Positions 16,331-23,864 of a stretch of DNA of 36,367 nucleotides are shown one piece after another (the stretch's first letter is position 1; each line of letters starts with the position of its first letter). The position numbers and the translations under genes are program-made. Origin of the DNA: Chromatiales bacterium. Its GTDB lineage: Bacteria; Pseudomonadota; Gammaproteobacteria; Thiohalomonadales; Thiohalomonadaceae. The notes under the pieces were generated by a model that was given only the letters and a program-made list of their open reading frames with translations, was not told where the DNA came from and made no database searches. The DNA lies in assembly GCA_003251535.1 (NCBI GenBank), contig QKFD01000115.1:1-36367 (forward strand), written 5' to 3'.

Positions 16331-17119
16331 ATGGAACAGGCTGCCACTCAATCTGCCCCCCGCCGTGAGCTACATCTGCGTGCCCGCTTCACCGCCTCAG
16401 CGATCCACTTCTCCATCAGTCTGCTACTGGTGGGGGGCCTGGTGGCGGTGATGATGCTCAACTGGTTCCCACCACCGCTCTTCCAGGTGGATGGCGGTTG
16501 GCAGGGGCTGCGTATCGTCTTCCTAGTGGATCTGGTGCTGGGCCCTGGCTTGATGTTTCTCGCCTTCAACCCCGCCAAGCGGCGCCGCGAGTTGATCACC
16601 GATATCAGTATTATTGCCCTCCTCCAGCTGGCGGCGTTTGGCTGGGGGATCCACGCCCTGGAGACCCAGCGCCCACGGGTGGTGGTCTCTGACGGAACCA
16701 CCCTCTATGCCATCGTGCTGGAGGATATAACCAAACAGAAGGTGGGCACCGAGGTACTGGATCCCTACCGCACCACCACGCCCCCCTTCGCCTTCTCCCG
16801 CGAACCGGCCAACGAGCAAGAGACCGCTGAATTAGTGGCGCGGATGTTCACTATGGAGCTGCCGGAGTACGCCGCTGTCGATCGTTTGCAGCCGTTCAAG
16901 GAGCACGCGGCCCAGGCGCTGAAGAACCCAGTGACCAGCGCACAGATGGAGAAGGATAGTCAGCTCAAGGCGCAGATCACCAGCTTCCTAACCGACCACG
17001 GCGGCAGCTTCGACAGTTACCGCTTCATGCGCTACATCGGTAAATACGGCACCGCCATCCTCGCCTTCCAACCCAGCGGGGAGTATGTGGGCGGATTCGT
17101 CAACGAGCTAAATCAGTAA
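16331..17119 (+). CDS. TfpX/TfpZ-family type IV pilin accessory protein
   Basis: 262 residues from ATG 16331 with GGAGG ten bases upstream. The N-terminal half has three membrane segments: 'FSISLLLVGGLVAVMMLNWF', 'RIVFLVDLVLGPGLMFLAFN' and 'ISIIALLQLAAFGWGIHAL'. 'FTASAIHFSISLLLVGGL' and 'FQVDGGWQGLRIVFLVDLVL' are the family landmarks. The C-terminal half is periplasmic, starting with a 'TQRPRVVVSDGTTLYAIV' strand and ending with charged helices. TfpX and TfpZ assist assembly of particular type IVa pilins; in Pseudomonas they are encoded beside their cognate pilin. No pilin gene is present here. Its partner by position is the EAL protein 19 bp upstream. A long hairpin follows 16 bp after the stop. 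Confidence 0.8.
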   Translation: MEQAATQSAPRRELHLRARFTASAIHFSISLLLVGGLVAVMMLNWFPPPLFQVDGGWQGLRIVFLVDLVLGPGLMFLAFNPAKRRRELITDISIIALLQLAAFGWGIHALETQRPRVVVSDGTTLYAIVLEDITKQKVGTEVLDPYRTTTPPFAFSREPANEQETAELVARMFTMELPEYAAVDRLQPFKEHAAQALKNPVTSAQMEKDSQLKAQITSFLTDHGGSFDSYRFMRYIGKYGTAILAFQPSGEYVGGFVNELNQ

Positions 17120-17134
17120 CCCCGCCATCCCCGT

Positions 17135-17169
17135 CCCCCTCCAGCCTGGGCAGTAGCAGCTGGAGGGGG
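17135..17169 (+). terminator. GC-rich hairpin after the pilin accessory gene
   Basis: An 11-bp perfect stem, ccccctccagc at 17135-17145 and gctggaggggg at 17159-17169, with a 13-nt loop. No T run follows, so it is only a probable transcription end or attenuator separating the c-di-GMP/pilin pair from the riboswitch-ribB unit. Confidence 0.5.
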
Positions 17170-17243
17170 CGACCTCTCCCACCGCTTGCGCTGCGCCGTC
17201 ACCGCCGGTAAGGTGGTGCGGCTCGTAAGAGCATCACAATCTA

Positions 17244-17388
17244 CTTATTCTCAGGGCAGGGTGAAATTCCCTACCGGCGGTAGTTCCGCTGCAAGGCGGA
17301 AGAGCCCGCGAGCGCCTGCGCAAGCAGGGTCAGCAGATCCGGTGAGAGGCCGGAGCCGACGGTGATAGTCCGGATGGGAGAGAATAAG
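17244..17388 (+). ncRNA. FMN riboswitch (RFN element) upstream of ribB
   Basis: The closing helix pairs cttattct (17244-17251) with agaataag (17381-17388). Inside are the conserved RFN blocks in order: tcagggcagggtgaaattcc, ctaccggcggtag, agcccgcgagcg, cagatccggtgagaggccgg, agccgacggtgatagtcc and ggatgggagagaa. This is a six-stem aptamer that binds flavin mononucleotide and represses the riboflavin gene downstream. The expression platform may include the strong hairpin at 17396-17421 and the ribosome site of ribB about 190 bases further on. Confidence 0.96.
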
Positions 17389-17395
17389 GCAATCC

Positions 17396-17421
17396 ACAAC
17401 CTGCCCCGCGGGGCAGGTTGT
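17396..17421 (+). terminator. Hairpin just 3' of the FMN aptamer, probable expression platform
   Basis: An 11-bp stem, acaacctgccc and gggcaggttgt, closes a cgcg tetraloop. It starts eight bases after the aptamer's closing helix. Only a short T-poor tail (tgcgcc) follows, so it may be a weak terminator or a mutually exclusive folding partner rather than a classical intrinsic terminator. Confidence 0.6.
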
Positions 17422-17575
17422 TGCGCCTATCTGCCGAGCGCGATGGGTGGCTTAAGTCGTGCCGAGCGGTTACCTCGTCCCCCTGGTCGAGTTGGCCGCT
17501 CCCACGGCGGCCCCCTGCTGTGCCCGGCACTTTCCTGACGCCCTGATTCTGGAACTCACTTGAAAGGAGCGAGTC

Positions 17576-18241
17576 ATGAATCAGATCCACCCCACCTCCC
17601 TACTCAGTCGCTTTGGCCCACCGCAGATCCGCGTGGAACGCGCCCTAGAGGCACTCCGCAGTGGTAGCGGCGTGCTGCTGGTGGATGACGAAGATAGGGA
17701 GAACGAAGGGGACCTCATCTTCCCCGCCGAGAGCATCACCCCGCAACAGATGGCGCTGCTGATCCGCGAGTGCAGTGGCATCGTCTGCCTCTGCCTGACC
17801 GATGAGGCGACCCGCCGCCTACGGCTGCCGATGATGGTGAGCGACAACAGTAGCCGCAACGGTACCGCCTTCACCGTCTCCATTGAGGCGAAGAGTGGAG
17901 TCACCACCGGGGTCAGTGCCGCCGATCGGGTCACGACTATCCGCACCGCCATTGCCGATGGCGCCCAACCGGAGCAGTTGGCCCGGCCCGGCCACGTCTT
18001 CCCGCTACGCGCCCAGCCCGGTGGCGTCCTCACCCGCCGCGGCCATACCGAGGGGACCGTAGATCTCATGTCCCTGGCCGGCCTCAAACCGGCCGGGGTG
18101 CTCTGCGAGCTGACCAATCCAGATGGCAGCATGGCGCGCCTGCCGGAGATCATCGCCTTCGCCGAGCAGCACGCCATGCCGGTGCTCACCATTGAGGACC
18201 TGGTCACCTATCGTCGCCAGCTGATGGATACCGCCAGCTGA
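17576..18241 (+). CDS. ribB: 3,4-dihydroxy-2-butanone-4-phosphate synthase
   Basis: 221 residues from ATG 17576 with AAAGGAG eight bases upstream. The enzyme converts ribulose 5-phosphate to 3,4-dihydroxy-2-butanone 4-phosphate plus formate, a branch of riboflavin synthesis in the cytoplasm. The acidic loop '[19 protein letters not shown]' (~35-53) carries the metal-binding and catalytic acidic residues. '[20 protein letters not shown]', '[20 protein letters not shown]' and '[14 protein letters not shown]' are the substrate- and metal-site blocks, and 'EDLVTYRR' closes the fold. The length matches stand-alone RibB; there is no fused GTP cyclohydrolase II (RibA) domain. The upstream FMN riboswitch marks it as flavin-repressed. 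A GC-rich hairpin follows at 18247-18279. Confidence 0.97.
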   Translation: MNQIHPTSLLSRFGPPQIRVERALEALRSGSGVLLVDDEDRENEGDLIFPAESITPQQMALLIRECSGIVCLCLTDEATRRLRLPMMVSDNSSRNGTAFTVSIEAKSGVTTGVSAADRVTTIRTAIADGAQPEQLARPGHVFPLRAQPGGVLTRRGHTEGTVDLMSLAGLKPAGVLCELTNPDGSMARLPEIIAFAEQHAMPVLTIEDLVTYRRQLMDTAS

Positions 18242-18246
18242 CGGCC

Positions 18247-18279
18247 GCGCCCCGGGGATCCAGTGGGTACCCGGGGCGC
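18247..18279 (+). terminator. GC-rich hairpin after ribB
   Basis: A 10-bp perfect stem, gcgccccggg (18247-18256) and cccggggcgc (18270-18279), with a 13-nt loop, six bases after the ribB stop. No T run follows. Ten bases on, an 8-bp inverted pair cgtaaagc (18290-18297) and gctttacg (18331-18338) flanks an AT-richer stretch, which may mark the control region of the next gene. Confidence 0.5.
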
Positions 18280-18414
18280 CCCAGCGGGGCGTAAAGCGAC
18301 CCCGATCTAACATAAGGAAAAATTTACCAAGCTTTACGGCCCACACCCTACCCCACTCCCAGTAGATGGCCCATGCTGTGCGCCCAACCACCACAACCTG
18401 GGAGCAGTAACAGT

Positions 18415-18912
18415 ATGGCAATCAGCAGACAGTGGGTAACGCCGCTCACCGCCGGGGCCTTTCTACTCTCCGCCGTGACCGGCGCCTTGATGTTTTTTCA
18501 CCTCGATACCGGCCTCAATAAGGCGGCCCATGAGTGGCTCAGCTGGGCCCTACTGGCGGGCGGTCTCCTCCACCTAGTCGCCAATTTTGGCGCCTTCCGT
18601 AACCACATTGCCAAGCGACGGGGGCAGCTGCTGGTCGGTAGCTTTGCCCTGCTACTGGTGCTTAGCTTCTTCATCACTTCTGATGAGCACCACGAGCGCC
18701 CCTTTGCCCCCCCGGTGCGCGCCCTGGCCGAGGCCCCGCTCAGCCTGCTGGCGGAGGTCGCCAAGACCACCCCCGAGCAGCTGCGCCAGCGGCTGACCCA
18801 GGCCGGTCTCCAGGCCACCTCCGATCAGCAGAGCATCGCCGAGCTGGTGGGGGCCGATATGGGCAAGCAGCTCGACGCCCTCGGCGCCGCCCTCGCCACC
18901 AAGGGAGAGTAA
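18415..18912 (+). CDS. DUF4405-like inner-membrane protein
   Basis: 165 residues from ATG 18415; the upstream in-frame ATG at 18373 lacks a ribosome site and adds a non-hydrophobic leader. Three membrane segments are visible: 'TPLTAGAFLLSAVTGALMFF', then 'LSWALLAGGLLHLVANF' with 'HEW' ahead of it, and 'LLVGSFALLLVLSFFI'. The paired His in 'AAHEWLSWALLAGGLLH' recall heme-b-binding helices of DUF4405 and cytochrome b561-like proteins. The C-terminal half ('TTPEQLRQRLTQAGLQA') is soluble and helical and looks like a short helical-repeat segment. A redox or metal-related role is possible but not shown. It lies between ribB and creD in the same direction. Confidence 0.68.
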   Translation: MAISRQWVTPLTAGAFLLSAVTGALMFFHLDTGLNKAAHEWLSWALLAGGLLHLVANFGAFRNHIAKRRGQLLVGSFALLLVLSFFITSDEHHERPFAPPVRALAEAPLSLLAEVAKTTPEQLRQRLTQAGLQATSDQQSIAELVGADMGKQLDALGAALATKGE

Positions 18913-19102
18913 TCCCCCAGCCAAGAGAGCACGGTGCGGGCACCACGCGGTTGCCGCAGGCGGCGTGGCGCTACGTGGCGCAAGGGCCAAGAGCGCCCGC
19001 CCCGGCGCGGGCCACATCGGATCCCCACACAAGCCACATACGAACCCCATACCCGCGGCATACCCTCTCCTCACCTTCCATCGATGGTCAGGAGAGAACC
19101 CC

Positions 19103-20518
19103 ATGAACCGCGTGCTACTCATCAAGATCACGCTCATCGCCGTACTCATACTGCTGCTCACCATCCCCCTCGCGATGATTCGCGGCGTCATCAGTGAACG
19201 CAGCTACTACCGCAATGATGCGCGCAACAGCATCGCCGAGAGCTGGACCGGGGCCCAGCGCTTCCTCGGTCCCATCGTGGTGGTGCCCTACCGCATCCAG
19301 CACGAGCGCAAGGTGTGGGACAAAAACAGCGAACAGTACGAGACCGAGCTGTGGTACGAGGCAAAACGGATCTACCTACTGCCGGAGGAGCTGACGCTGC
19401 GGGGCCAGCTGGCCACAGAGGAGCGCAGCCGCGGCCTCTACGAGGTGCCGGTCTACCGCACCGATCTACAGCTGACGGGCAGCTTCCAAAGCCAACCGGT
19501 GGTGGAGCTGGCGCGCGGCAGCCGCGACCCCATCGAGTGGGATAGCCCCTATCTCGCCGTCACAGTGGAGGATATCCGCGGTGTCGTCTCGCAGCCGCAA
19601 CTGAACTGGCAGGGGACGACGCAGGAGTTTCTCTCCGGTAGCGGCCTGCCGAAGATCGATGGCGGGATGCACGCCCCCCTGCCCCTCTTTCCCAGCGCCG
19701 AGGCGGGCCGCTATGAGTTCAGTTTTGCCCTGCGGCTACACGGGATGGAGTCACTCCAGTTCTCCCCGGTGGGCAAGAGCACCAGCGTGATACTGGATGC
19801 CGACTGGCCCCACCCCAGCTTCAGCGGCCGCTACCTCCCCAGTGAACGGACTATCGACAACGACCACTTCAGCGCCCGCTGGCAGGTCTCCTCCTTCTCC
19901 AGCGATATGGCCCGCGCCCTGGCGCTGCTGGAGGAGGGCAACAGCGCGGAGTTTCTCACCAACACCTTTGGCGTCTCTCTGGTAAGCCCGGTGGATATCT
20001 ATCAGCAGACCGATCGCGCCATCAAGTATGGCCTGATGTTCGTCACCCTCACCTTTGTCGTCTTCTTCCTGTTTGAGGTGATGAAACGGCTGCGCCTCCA
20101 CCCCATGCACTACCTATTGGTGGGGAGCGCACTCACCCTCTTCTACCTGCTACTCATCGCCCTCTCGGAGCACATCGCCTTCGCCGGCGCCTATGGCATC
20201 GCCGCCGTGGCCTGCGTCGGGCTCATCGGCTTCTATGTCAGTGCGGTGTTGCAGAGCTGGCTGCGGGCGCTGGCGGTCACCGGCCTATTGGCGATCCTCT
20301 ACGCCATGCTCTACTTCATCCTGCAATCCGAGGACAACGCCCTGTTGATGGGGGCGCTGCTACTGTTTGCGGTGCTCTCGCTGGTGATGGTGGTCACCCG
20401 CAAGGTGGACTGGTATGCCATCGGCGAGCAGATGGGGCGCCATAAGGAGCGCCGCCCTGCGGGGCCCACGGGTGACCTCGGGATCGACGGGCCGAGCGCC
20501 TCTATTACCGATCTCTAA
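19103..20518 (+). CDS. creD: CreD-family inner-membrane protein
   Basis: 471 residues from ATG 19103, with AGGAGAG just upstream; the longer frame to 18965 is rejected. One N-terminal helix ('ITLIAVLILLLTIPLAMIRG') is followed by a large periplasmic domain (~30-300) with 'SWTGAQRFLGPIVVVPYRI', 'ERSRGLYEVPVYRTDLQLTG' and 'RYLPSERTI....FSARWQVSSF'. A block of about six helices (~310-445) ends in a short cytoplasmic tail. This is the CreD (inner membrane protein, Pfam CreD) layout and length. In enterics it belongs to the CreBC regulon and affects envelope stress and colicin E2 tolerance. No creB or creC is next to it here, so regulation may differ. A hairpin follows the stop at 20527-20556. Confidence 0.93.
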   Translation: MNRVLLIKITLIAVLILLLTIPLAMIRGVISERSYYRNDARNSIAESWTGAQRFLGPIVVVPYRIQHERKVWDKNSEQYETELWYEAKRIYLLPEELTLRGQLATEERSRGLYEVPVYRTDLQLTGSFQSQPVVELARGSRDPIEWDSPYLAVTVEDIRGVVSQPQLNWQGTTQEFLSGSGLPKIDGGMHAPLPLFPSAEAGRYEFSFALRLHGMESLQFSPVGKSTSVILDADWPHPSFSGRYLPSERTIDNDHFSARWQVSSFSSDMARALALLEEGNSAEFLTNTFGVSLVSPVDIYQQTDRAIKYGLMFVTLTFVVFFLFEVMKRLRLHPMHYLLVGSALTLFYLLLIALSEHIAFAGAYGIAAVACVGLIGFYVSAVLQSWLRALAVTGLLAILYAMLYFILQSEDNALLMGALLLFAVLSLVMVVTRKVDWYAIGEQMGRHKERRPAGPTGDLGIDGPSASITDL

Positions 20519-20526
20519 ACCCACCG

Positions 20527-20556
20527 GCGCCGGCCACCGCATGGGGTGGCCGGCGC
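20527..20556 (+). terminator. Hairpin after creD
   Basis: A 12-bp perfect stem, gcgccggccacc (20527-20538) and ggtggccggcgc (20545-20556), with a six-base loop, eight bases after the creD stop. No T run follows. Instead a 14-bp word ccggcgcgatctcc is repeated head to tail at 20550-20563 and 20564-20577. Confidence 0.55.
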
Positions 20557-20662
20557 GATCTCCCCGGCGCGATCTCCATGTTGTTTGCACCCTTTCCTCC
20601 AGTGGGCGGCGTACTCTCATAGCCATTCGACACACTGTCCCCTAGACCAAGGACGCGCCGCC

Positions 20663-22225
20663 ATGCACCGCCCCCTCCTCACCCTCTCACTGCTCACGCT
20701 GCCCCTCGCCGCCCACGCCTTCTATCCGGTCGTGGATACCGGCCAGAGCAGCTGTTACAACAACACCAGCGCCCTGGCCAGCTGCCCGCAGAGCGGTCAA
20801 CCGTTTGCCGGCCAAGATGCGGCGGTCAATGGCCTCGCCCCCCACTACACCGATAACGGCGACGGCACCATCACCGACAACGTGACCGGCCTGATGTGGC
20901 AGAAGAGCCCCGACTTCAACGGGGATGGCCAGATCAACAGCATCGACAAGATGGGCCACGACCAGGCGCGCACCAGCGCCGCCAACTTCCGCCTGGCCGG
21001 CTATAGCGACTGGCGCCTCCCCACCATCAAGGAGCTTTACTCGCTCATCAATTTCGATGGCCAGACCGGCTCCGCCGATCCCTCCGACGCCACCGCCCCA
21101 GCCGACGCCATCCCCTACCTCAACACCGCCTACTTTGACTTCGCCTATGGCGACAGCAGCGCCGGCGAACGCTACATAGATGCCCAATTTTGGTCTGATA
21201 CCGACTATGTCAGCACCACAATGAACGGCAACGCCACCGCCTTCGGCGTCAACTTTGCCGATGGGCGCATCAAGGGCTACGGCACCTATGAGGTGATCAA
21301 TGGCACCTACCACACCCTCTACGTGCGCTATGTCCGGGGTGGCGGCGGCTACGGCGAGAACCAGTTTGTGGCCAACGGCGACGGTACCGTGAGCGACCAC
21401 GCCAGCGGCCTGATGTGGCTACAGCAGGATAGCGGCGCCTGGAATGCCGGCAGCTATGCCGCCGACGGCAGCCTCAATTGGCAGGAGGCGCTCGCCTGGT
21501 GCGAGGCGCTCAACTACGCCAACCACAGCGACTGGCGGCTGCCGGATGCCAAGGAGTTGCAGAGCCTGGTGGACTACACCCGCTCGCCCGACACCACCGA
21601 CTCCGCCGCGATCGACCCACTCTTTGAGGCCACCTGGCTACCCAACGGGGTCAACAACGCCGGTGCCCCCAACTATGGCCACTACTGGAGCAGTACCACC
21701 CACCTAGATGGCCTGCCGCTAGGCTCGCGGGCGGTCTATCTCGCCTTTGGCGAGGCGACTGGGGTGATGGATCTAGGCAGTGGTCTACAGCTCTATGATG
21801 TCCACGGCGCCGGTGCCCAGCGCAGTGATCAGAAGTCGGGCGATCCCGCCACCCTGCCAGTGGGGGCCGGGCCGCAGGGGGATACCCAGAGCATCTACAA
21901 CCTGGTGCGCTGCGTGCGTGATGAGTCCAATCGAGAGGGGAGTTTTGATTCCACCACCGGCCTCTTGAGCCTGCCGCGGGTGGATGCCCAAGGGGTGGGG
22001 AGCTTCGCCCTCAGCCTGAGCCTCATCGGTGACAACCCCATCGCCTTCCGCCTCCAACAGGCCACCCCAGTGGGCAGTACGGTCACCGCGGTGGGGGGCT
22101 TTGATCCCGCCACCGGGCTGGCGGTACTGCCCCGGGTGCGGGTGGGTGGCACCCTCTACGGCGCCACCCTGCGGCAACGGGCGGGGAGCATGGAGTTTGA
22201 GGTGGTGAACCTCCAGGCCCGCTAA
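20663..22225 (+). CDS. Secreted protein with two Lcl (DUF1566) domains
   Basis: 520 residues from ATG 20663. A signal peptide ('LLTLSLLTLPLAAHA') predicts export. Each Lcl-type domain opens with the same calcium-style motif: 'DNGDGTITDNVTGLMW' (~64) and 'ANGDGTVSDHASGLMW' (~245). Each contains 'YSDWRLPTIKEL' or 'HSDWRLPDAKEL', and the family's 'FWSDTDY' or 'YWSSTTH', with 'YNLVRCVRD' closing the second. A dockerin/EF-hand-like loop 'DFNGDGQINSIDK' is at 84-96. The C-terminus holds two ~40-residue repeats built on 'FDSTTGLLSLPRV' and 'FDPATGLAVLPRV'. Lcl domains occur in surface adhesins, such as the Legionella collagen-like protein, so a cell-surface or carbohydrate-binding role is likely. 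The stop overlaps the stop of the convergent NifX-like gene. Confidence 0.82.
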   Translation: MHRPLLTLSLLTLPLAAHAFYPVVDTGQSSCYNNTSALASCPQSGQPFAGQDAAVNGLAPHYTDNGDGTITDNVTGLMWQKSPDFNGDGQINSIDKMGHDQARTSAANFRLAGYSDWRLPTIKELYSLINFDGQTGSADPSDATAPADAIPYLNTAYFDFAYGDSSAGERYIDAQFWSDTDYVSTTMNGNATAFGVNFADGRIKGYGTYEVINGTYHTLYVRYVRGGGGYGENQFVANGDGTVSDHASGLMWLQQDSGAWNAGSYAADGSLNWQEALAWCEALNYANHSDWRLPDAKELQSLVDYTRSPDTTDSAAIDPLFEATWLPNGVNNAGAPNYGHYWSSTTHLDGLPLGSRAVYLAFGEATGVMDLGSGLQLYDVHGAGAQRSDQKSGDPATLPVGAGPQGDTQSIYNLVRCVRDESNREGSFDSTTGLLSLPRVDAQGVGSFALSLSLIGDNPIAFRLQQATPVGSTVTAVGGFDPATGLAVLPRVRVGGTLYGATLRQRAGSMEFEVVNLQAR

Positions 22226-22590
22226 TCGGCCACGCCCATCGGCGGCGGTCCCCCATGGACATAGGCGAGCAGCGACTCCTCTATCGCCTCATAGGCGTAG
22301 TCGGAGACGGCCGCTATCCCCATGGCAGCGAGTTTCTCGCTGGGACCGTCGCCGATCTTGGCGACCAACACCGCCCGACAATCCTTCACCGCCTCCAGGA
22401 TGCCGGCCATCGCTCCTTTGTTGGATTCGCCACCTAGGCAGTAGTGCTCCACCTGGCGCTGCTCCACCAGCCGGCACTGCTGCCCCTCTACCTCATAGAT
22501 CCAGAACTGCTTGGCGTGGCCGAAGTGCTCGCTGATCGCCAGCCCCTCCTTCGTCGCCACCGCCAGTCGCACACTGTTAGGCGCCATCAC
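22222..22590 (-). CDS. NifX/NifB C-terminal-like (dinitrogenase iron-molybdenum cofactor family) protein
   Basis: 122 residues. 'RLAVATKEGLAISEHFGHAK' followed by 'QFWIYEVEG' is the classic start of the NifX/NafY cofactor-carrier fold. 'CLGGESNKGAMAGILEAVKD', 'CRAVLVAKIGDGPSEKLAAM' and 'VSDYAYEAIEESLLAYV' complete it. Nitrogenase-linked members carry FeMo-co precursors, while many stand-alone members occur in organisms without nitrogenase and have no known cargo. No other nif gene lies in this window, so a nitrogen-fixation role is unproven. The final codons overlap the upstream Lcl gene tail to tail by four bases (TAA and TAG). It is divergent from the DUF1697 gene across 144 bp. Confidence 0.85.
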   Translation of the reverse strand: MMAPNSVRLAVATKEGLAISEHFGHAKQFWIYEVEGQQCRLVEQRQVEHYCLGGESNKGAMAGILEAVKDCRAVLVAKIGDGPSEKLAAMGIAAVSDYAYEAIEESLLAYVHGGPPPMGVAD

Positions 22591-22734
22591 ACACCTCTCT
22601 CATTGGCCTTGAGGTCCAGAGCTTAGCAATTTATCTGCCACCGCCCCCGAGGGGGGAGGGCCACATCGATTGAGTTCGCCAACCGTGCTGCGCTACTGTC
22701 CACCGGACAGAGATATCCCCTTTCTGGAGCGCCT

Positions 22735-23268
22735 ATGCAGACCCTTATCGCCCTACTGCGCGGGATCAACGTCGGTGGCCACGGCAAGCTGCCGATGCAG
22801 GCGTTGGTCACACTACTGGAGGGGCTGGGGGCGCGGCAGGTGCGCACCTACATCCAGAGCGGCAACGTGGTGTTGCAGAGTCCGGATCCGGCCAGTGTGC
22901 TGGAGCAGGCGCTGGCCCGCACCATCGCGGCACAGCACGGCTTCACCCCGGGTGTGCTGGTGTTGGAGCGGGCGGAGCTGGCCCGCGCCATCGCCGAGAA
23001 CCCCTTCCCGGCGGCGGAGGCCGACCCCACCACCCTCCATCTCGGCCTCCTTGCCGCCGCGCCAACGGCACCGGATCTCGACCGACTGACCACTCTACGG
23101 AGGGGGGGCGAACGCTTCCAGCTCAAGGGGCGCTGCTTCTATCTCCACGCCCCGGAAGGGATCGGACGCTCCAAACTGGCGGCAGCGGCCGAGCGGCTGC
23201 TAGGGGAGGCGATGACCGTCCGTAACTGGAAGACGGTGTGCAAGGTAATGGCGTTGGCGGAGGGCTGA
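22735..23268 (+). CDS. DUF1697 family protein
   Basis: 177 residues from ATG 22735. The N-terminus 'IALLRGINVGGHGKLPM' is the defining DUF1697 motif, followed by 'LLEGLGARQVRTYIQSGNVV', 'LARAIAENPFP', and the C-terminal 'GIGRSKLAAAAERLLG' and 'TVRNWKTVCKVMAL'. Length and motif order are standard for this small soluble alpha/beta family, whose biochemical function is not established. A short perfect palindrome ctgtcc-acc-ggacag (22696-22710) lies upstream in the divergent region shared with the NifX-like gene. Confidence 0.93.
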   Translation: MQTLIALLRGINVGGHGKLPMQALVTLLEGLGARQVRTYIQSGNVVLQSPDPASVLEQALARTIAAQHGFTPGVLVLERAELARAIAENPFPAAEADPTTLHLGLLAAAPTAPDLDRLTTLRRGGERFQLKGRCFYLHAPEGIGRSKLAAAAERLLGEAMTVRNWKTVCKVMALAEG

Positions 23269-23303
23269 AGGCCCAGCTGGCGGGGGTAACGCCTCAGCGC
23301 CAA

Positions 23304-23320
23304 CCCGGGAGAGGCCCGGG
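23304..23320. terminator. Short hairpin between the convergent DUF1697 and tusE genes
   Basis: cccggg (23304-23309) and cccggg (23315-23320), which is self-complementary, around agagg. It sits between the stops of two convergent genes (23268 and 23340). The stem is short and no T run follows, so the call is weak. Confidence 0.35.
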
Positions 23321-23339
23321 CTGACGCCGAGAGGGGTTG

Positions 23340-23672
23340 TTAGCTGCACCCTTTAGGGCGCGGCAGACCGGCGATCTTATTGGCTGACTTGATGAGCCCG
23401 TAGGGGAACAGGCCATAGATGTACTGGCTGCTGCTCCGCTCCGACCCATACTTCTCTTGCATGATTTTGGAGAACTTACGCGGCTCGGCCACGCTCCCGT
23501 TCTCTTGGAAGTAGCTGCGCGCCTCGTTGATCACATCCCAGTGCTCTGGGGTCAACTCCACCTTCTCGTTCTGGGCGATGGCCTCTGCCACCTGCTCATT
23601 CCACTCGTCCAGATTCTCCAACCAGCCCGCTTCGCTCAGCTGGATCACCTTGCCATTCACTTCCACCTGCAT
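23340..23672 (-). CDS. tusE: TusE/DsrC-family sulfur-relay protein
   Basis: 110 residues. 'WLENLDEWNEQVAEAIAQNE', 'LTPEHWDVINEARSYF', 'KIMQEKYG' and the C-terminal arm 'GLPRPKGCS' place it in the DsrC/TusE family. The penultimate Cys (persulfide carrier) is present. The second Cys that dissimilatory DsrC has about ten residues earlier is replaced: the text reads 'SANKIAGLP' where DsrC has a Cys. That pattern fits TusE, which passes persulfide sulfur from TusBCD to MnmA for 2-thiouridine in tRNA, rather than a sulfite-reductase partner. A role as another single-Cys DsrC-like protein cannot be excluded. A 16-bp palindrome lies 26 bp upstream of its start. Confidence 0.88.
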   Translation of the reverse strand: MQVEVNGKVIQLSEAGWLENLDEWNEQVAEAIAQNEKVELTPEHWDVINEARSYFQENGSVAEPRKFSKIMQEKYGSERSSSQYIYGLFPYGLIKSANKIAGLPRPKGCS

Positions 23673-23697
23673 GGTCGCTTTCTCCTCTTATTTTCAA

Positions 23698-23713
23698 TCG
23701 CCCTGCTGGGCGA
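23698..23713. promoter_or_regulatory. 16-bp palindrome in the divergent tusE/cpdB region
   Basis: tcgccctgctgggcga has a 6-bp perfect stem around tgct. It lies 26 bp upstream of the tusE start and 152 bp upstream of the cpdB start. It could be an operator or a hairpin in the tusE leader; the sequence alone does not decide. Confidence 0.35.
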
Positions 23714-23864
23714 CTGCTTTGACGAGGCGCCATGGTAGCACAAGACCAAGCATTACAGTCAACTATTGCCCGCCAGCCCCCAAAGGGCCACGTCACACTG
23801 CTGTTATGGAGTCCATGCAGACTGCGCCGCGTTAATACAACGCTGCCTTTCGGGAGAGAGAACA

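Noticed and set aside
20687-21400. 237-residue antisense frame inside the Lcl gene
   Set aside because: Val/Gly/Ala-rich shadow translation of a clearly coding plus strand; no start signal.
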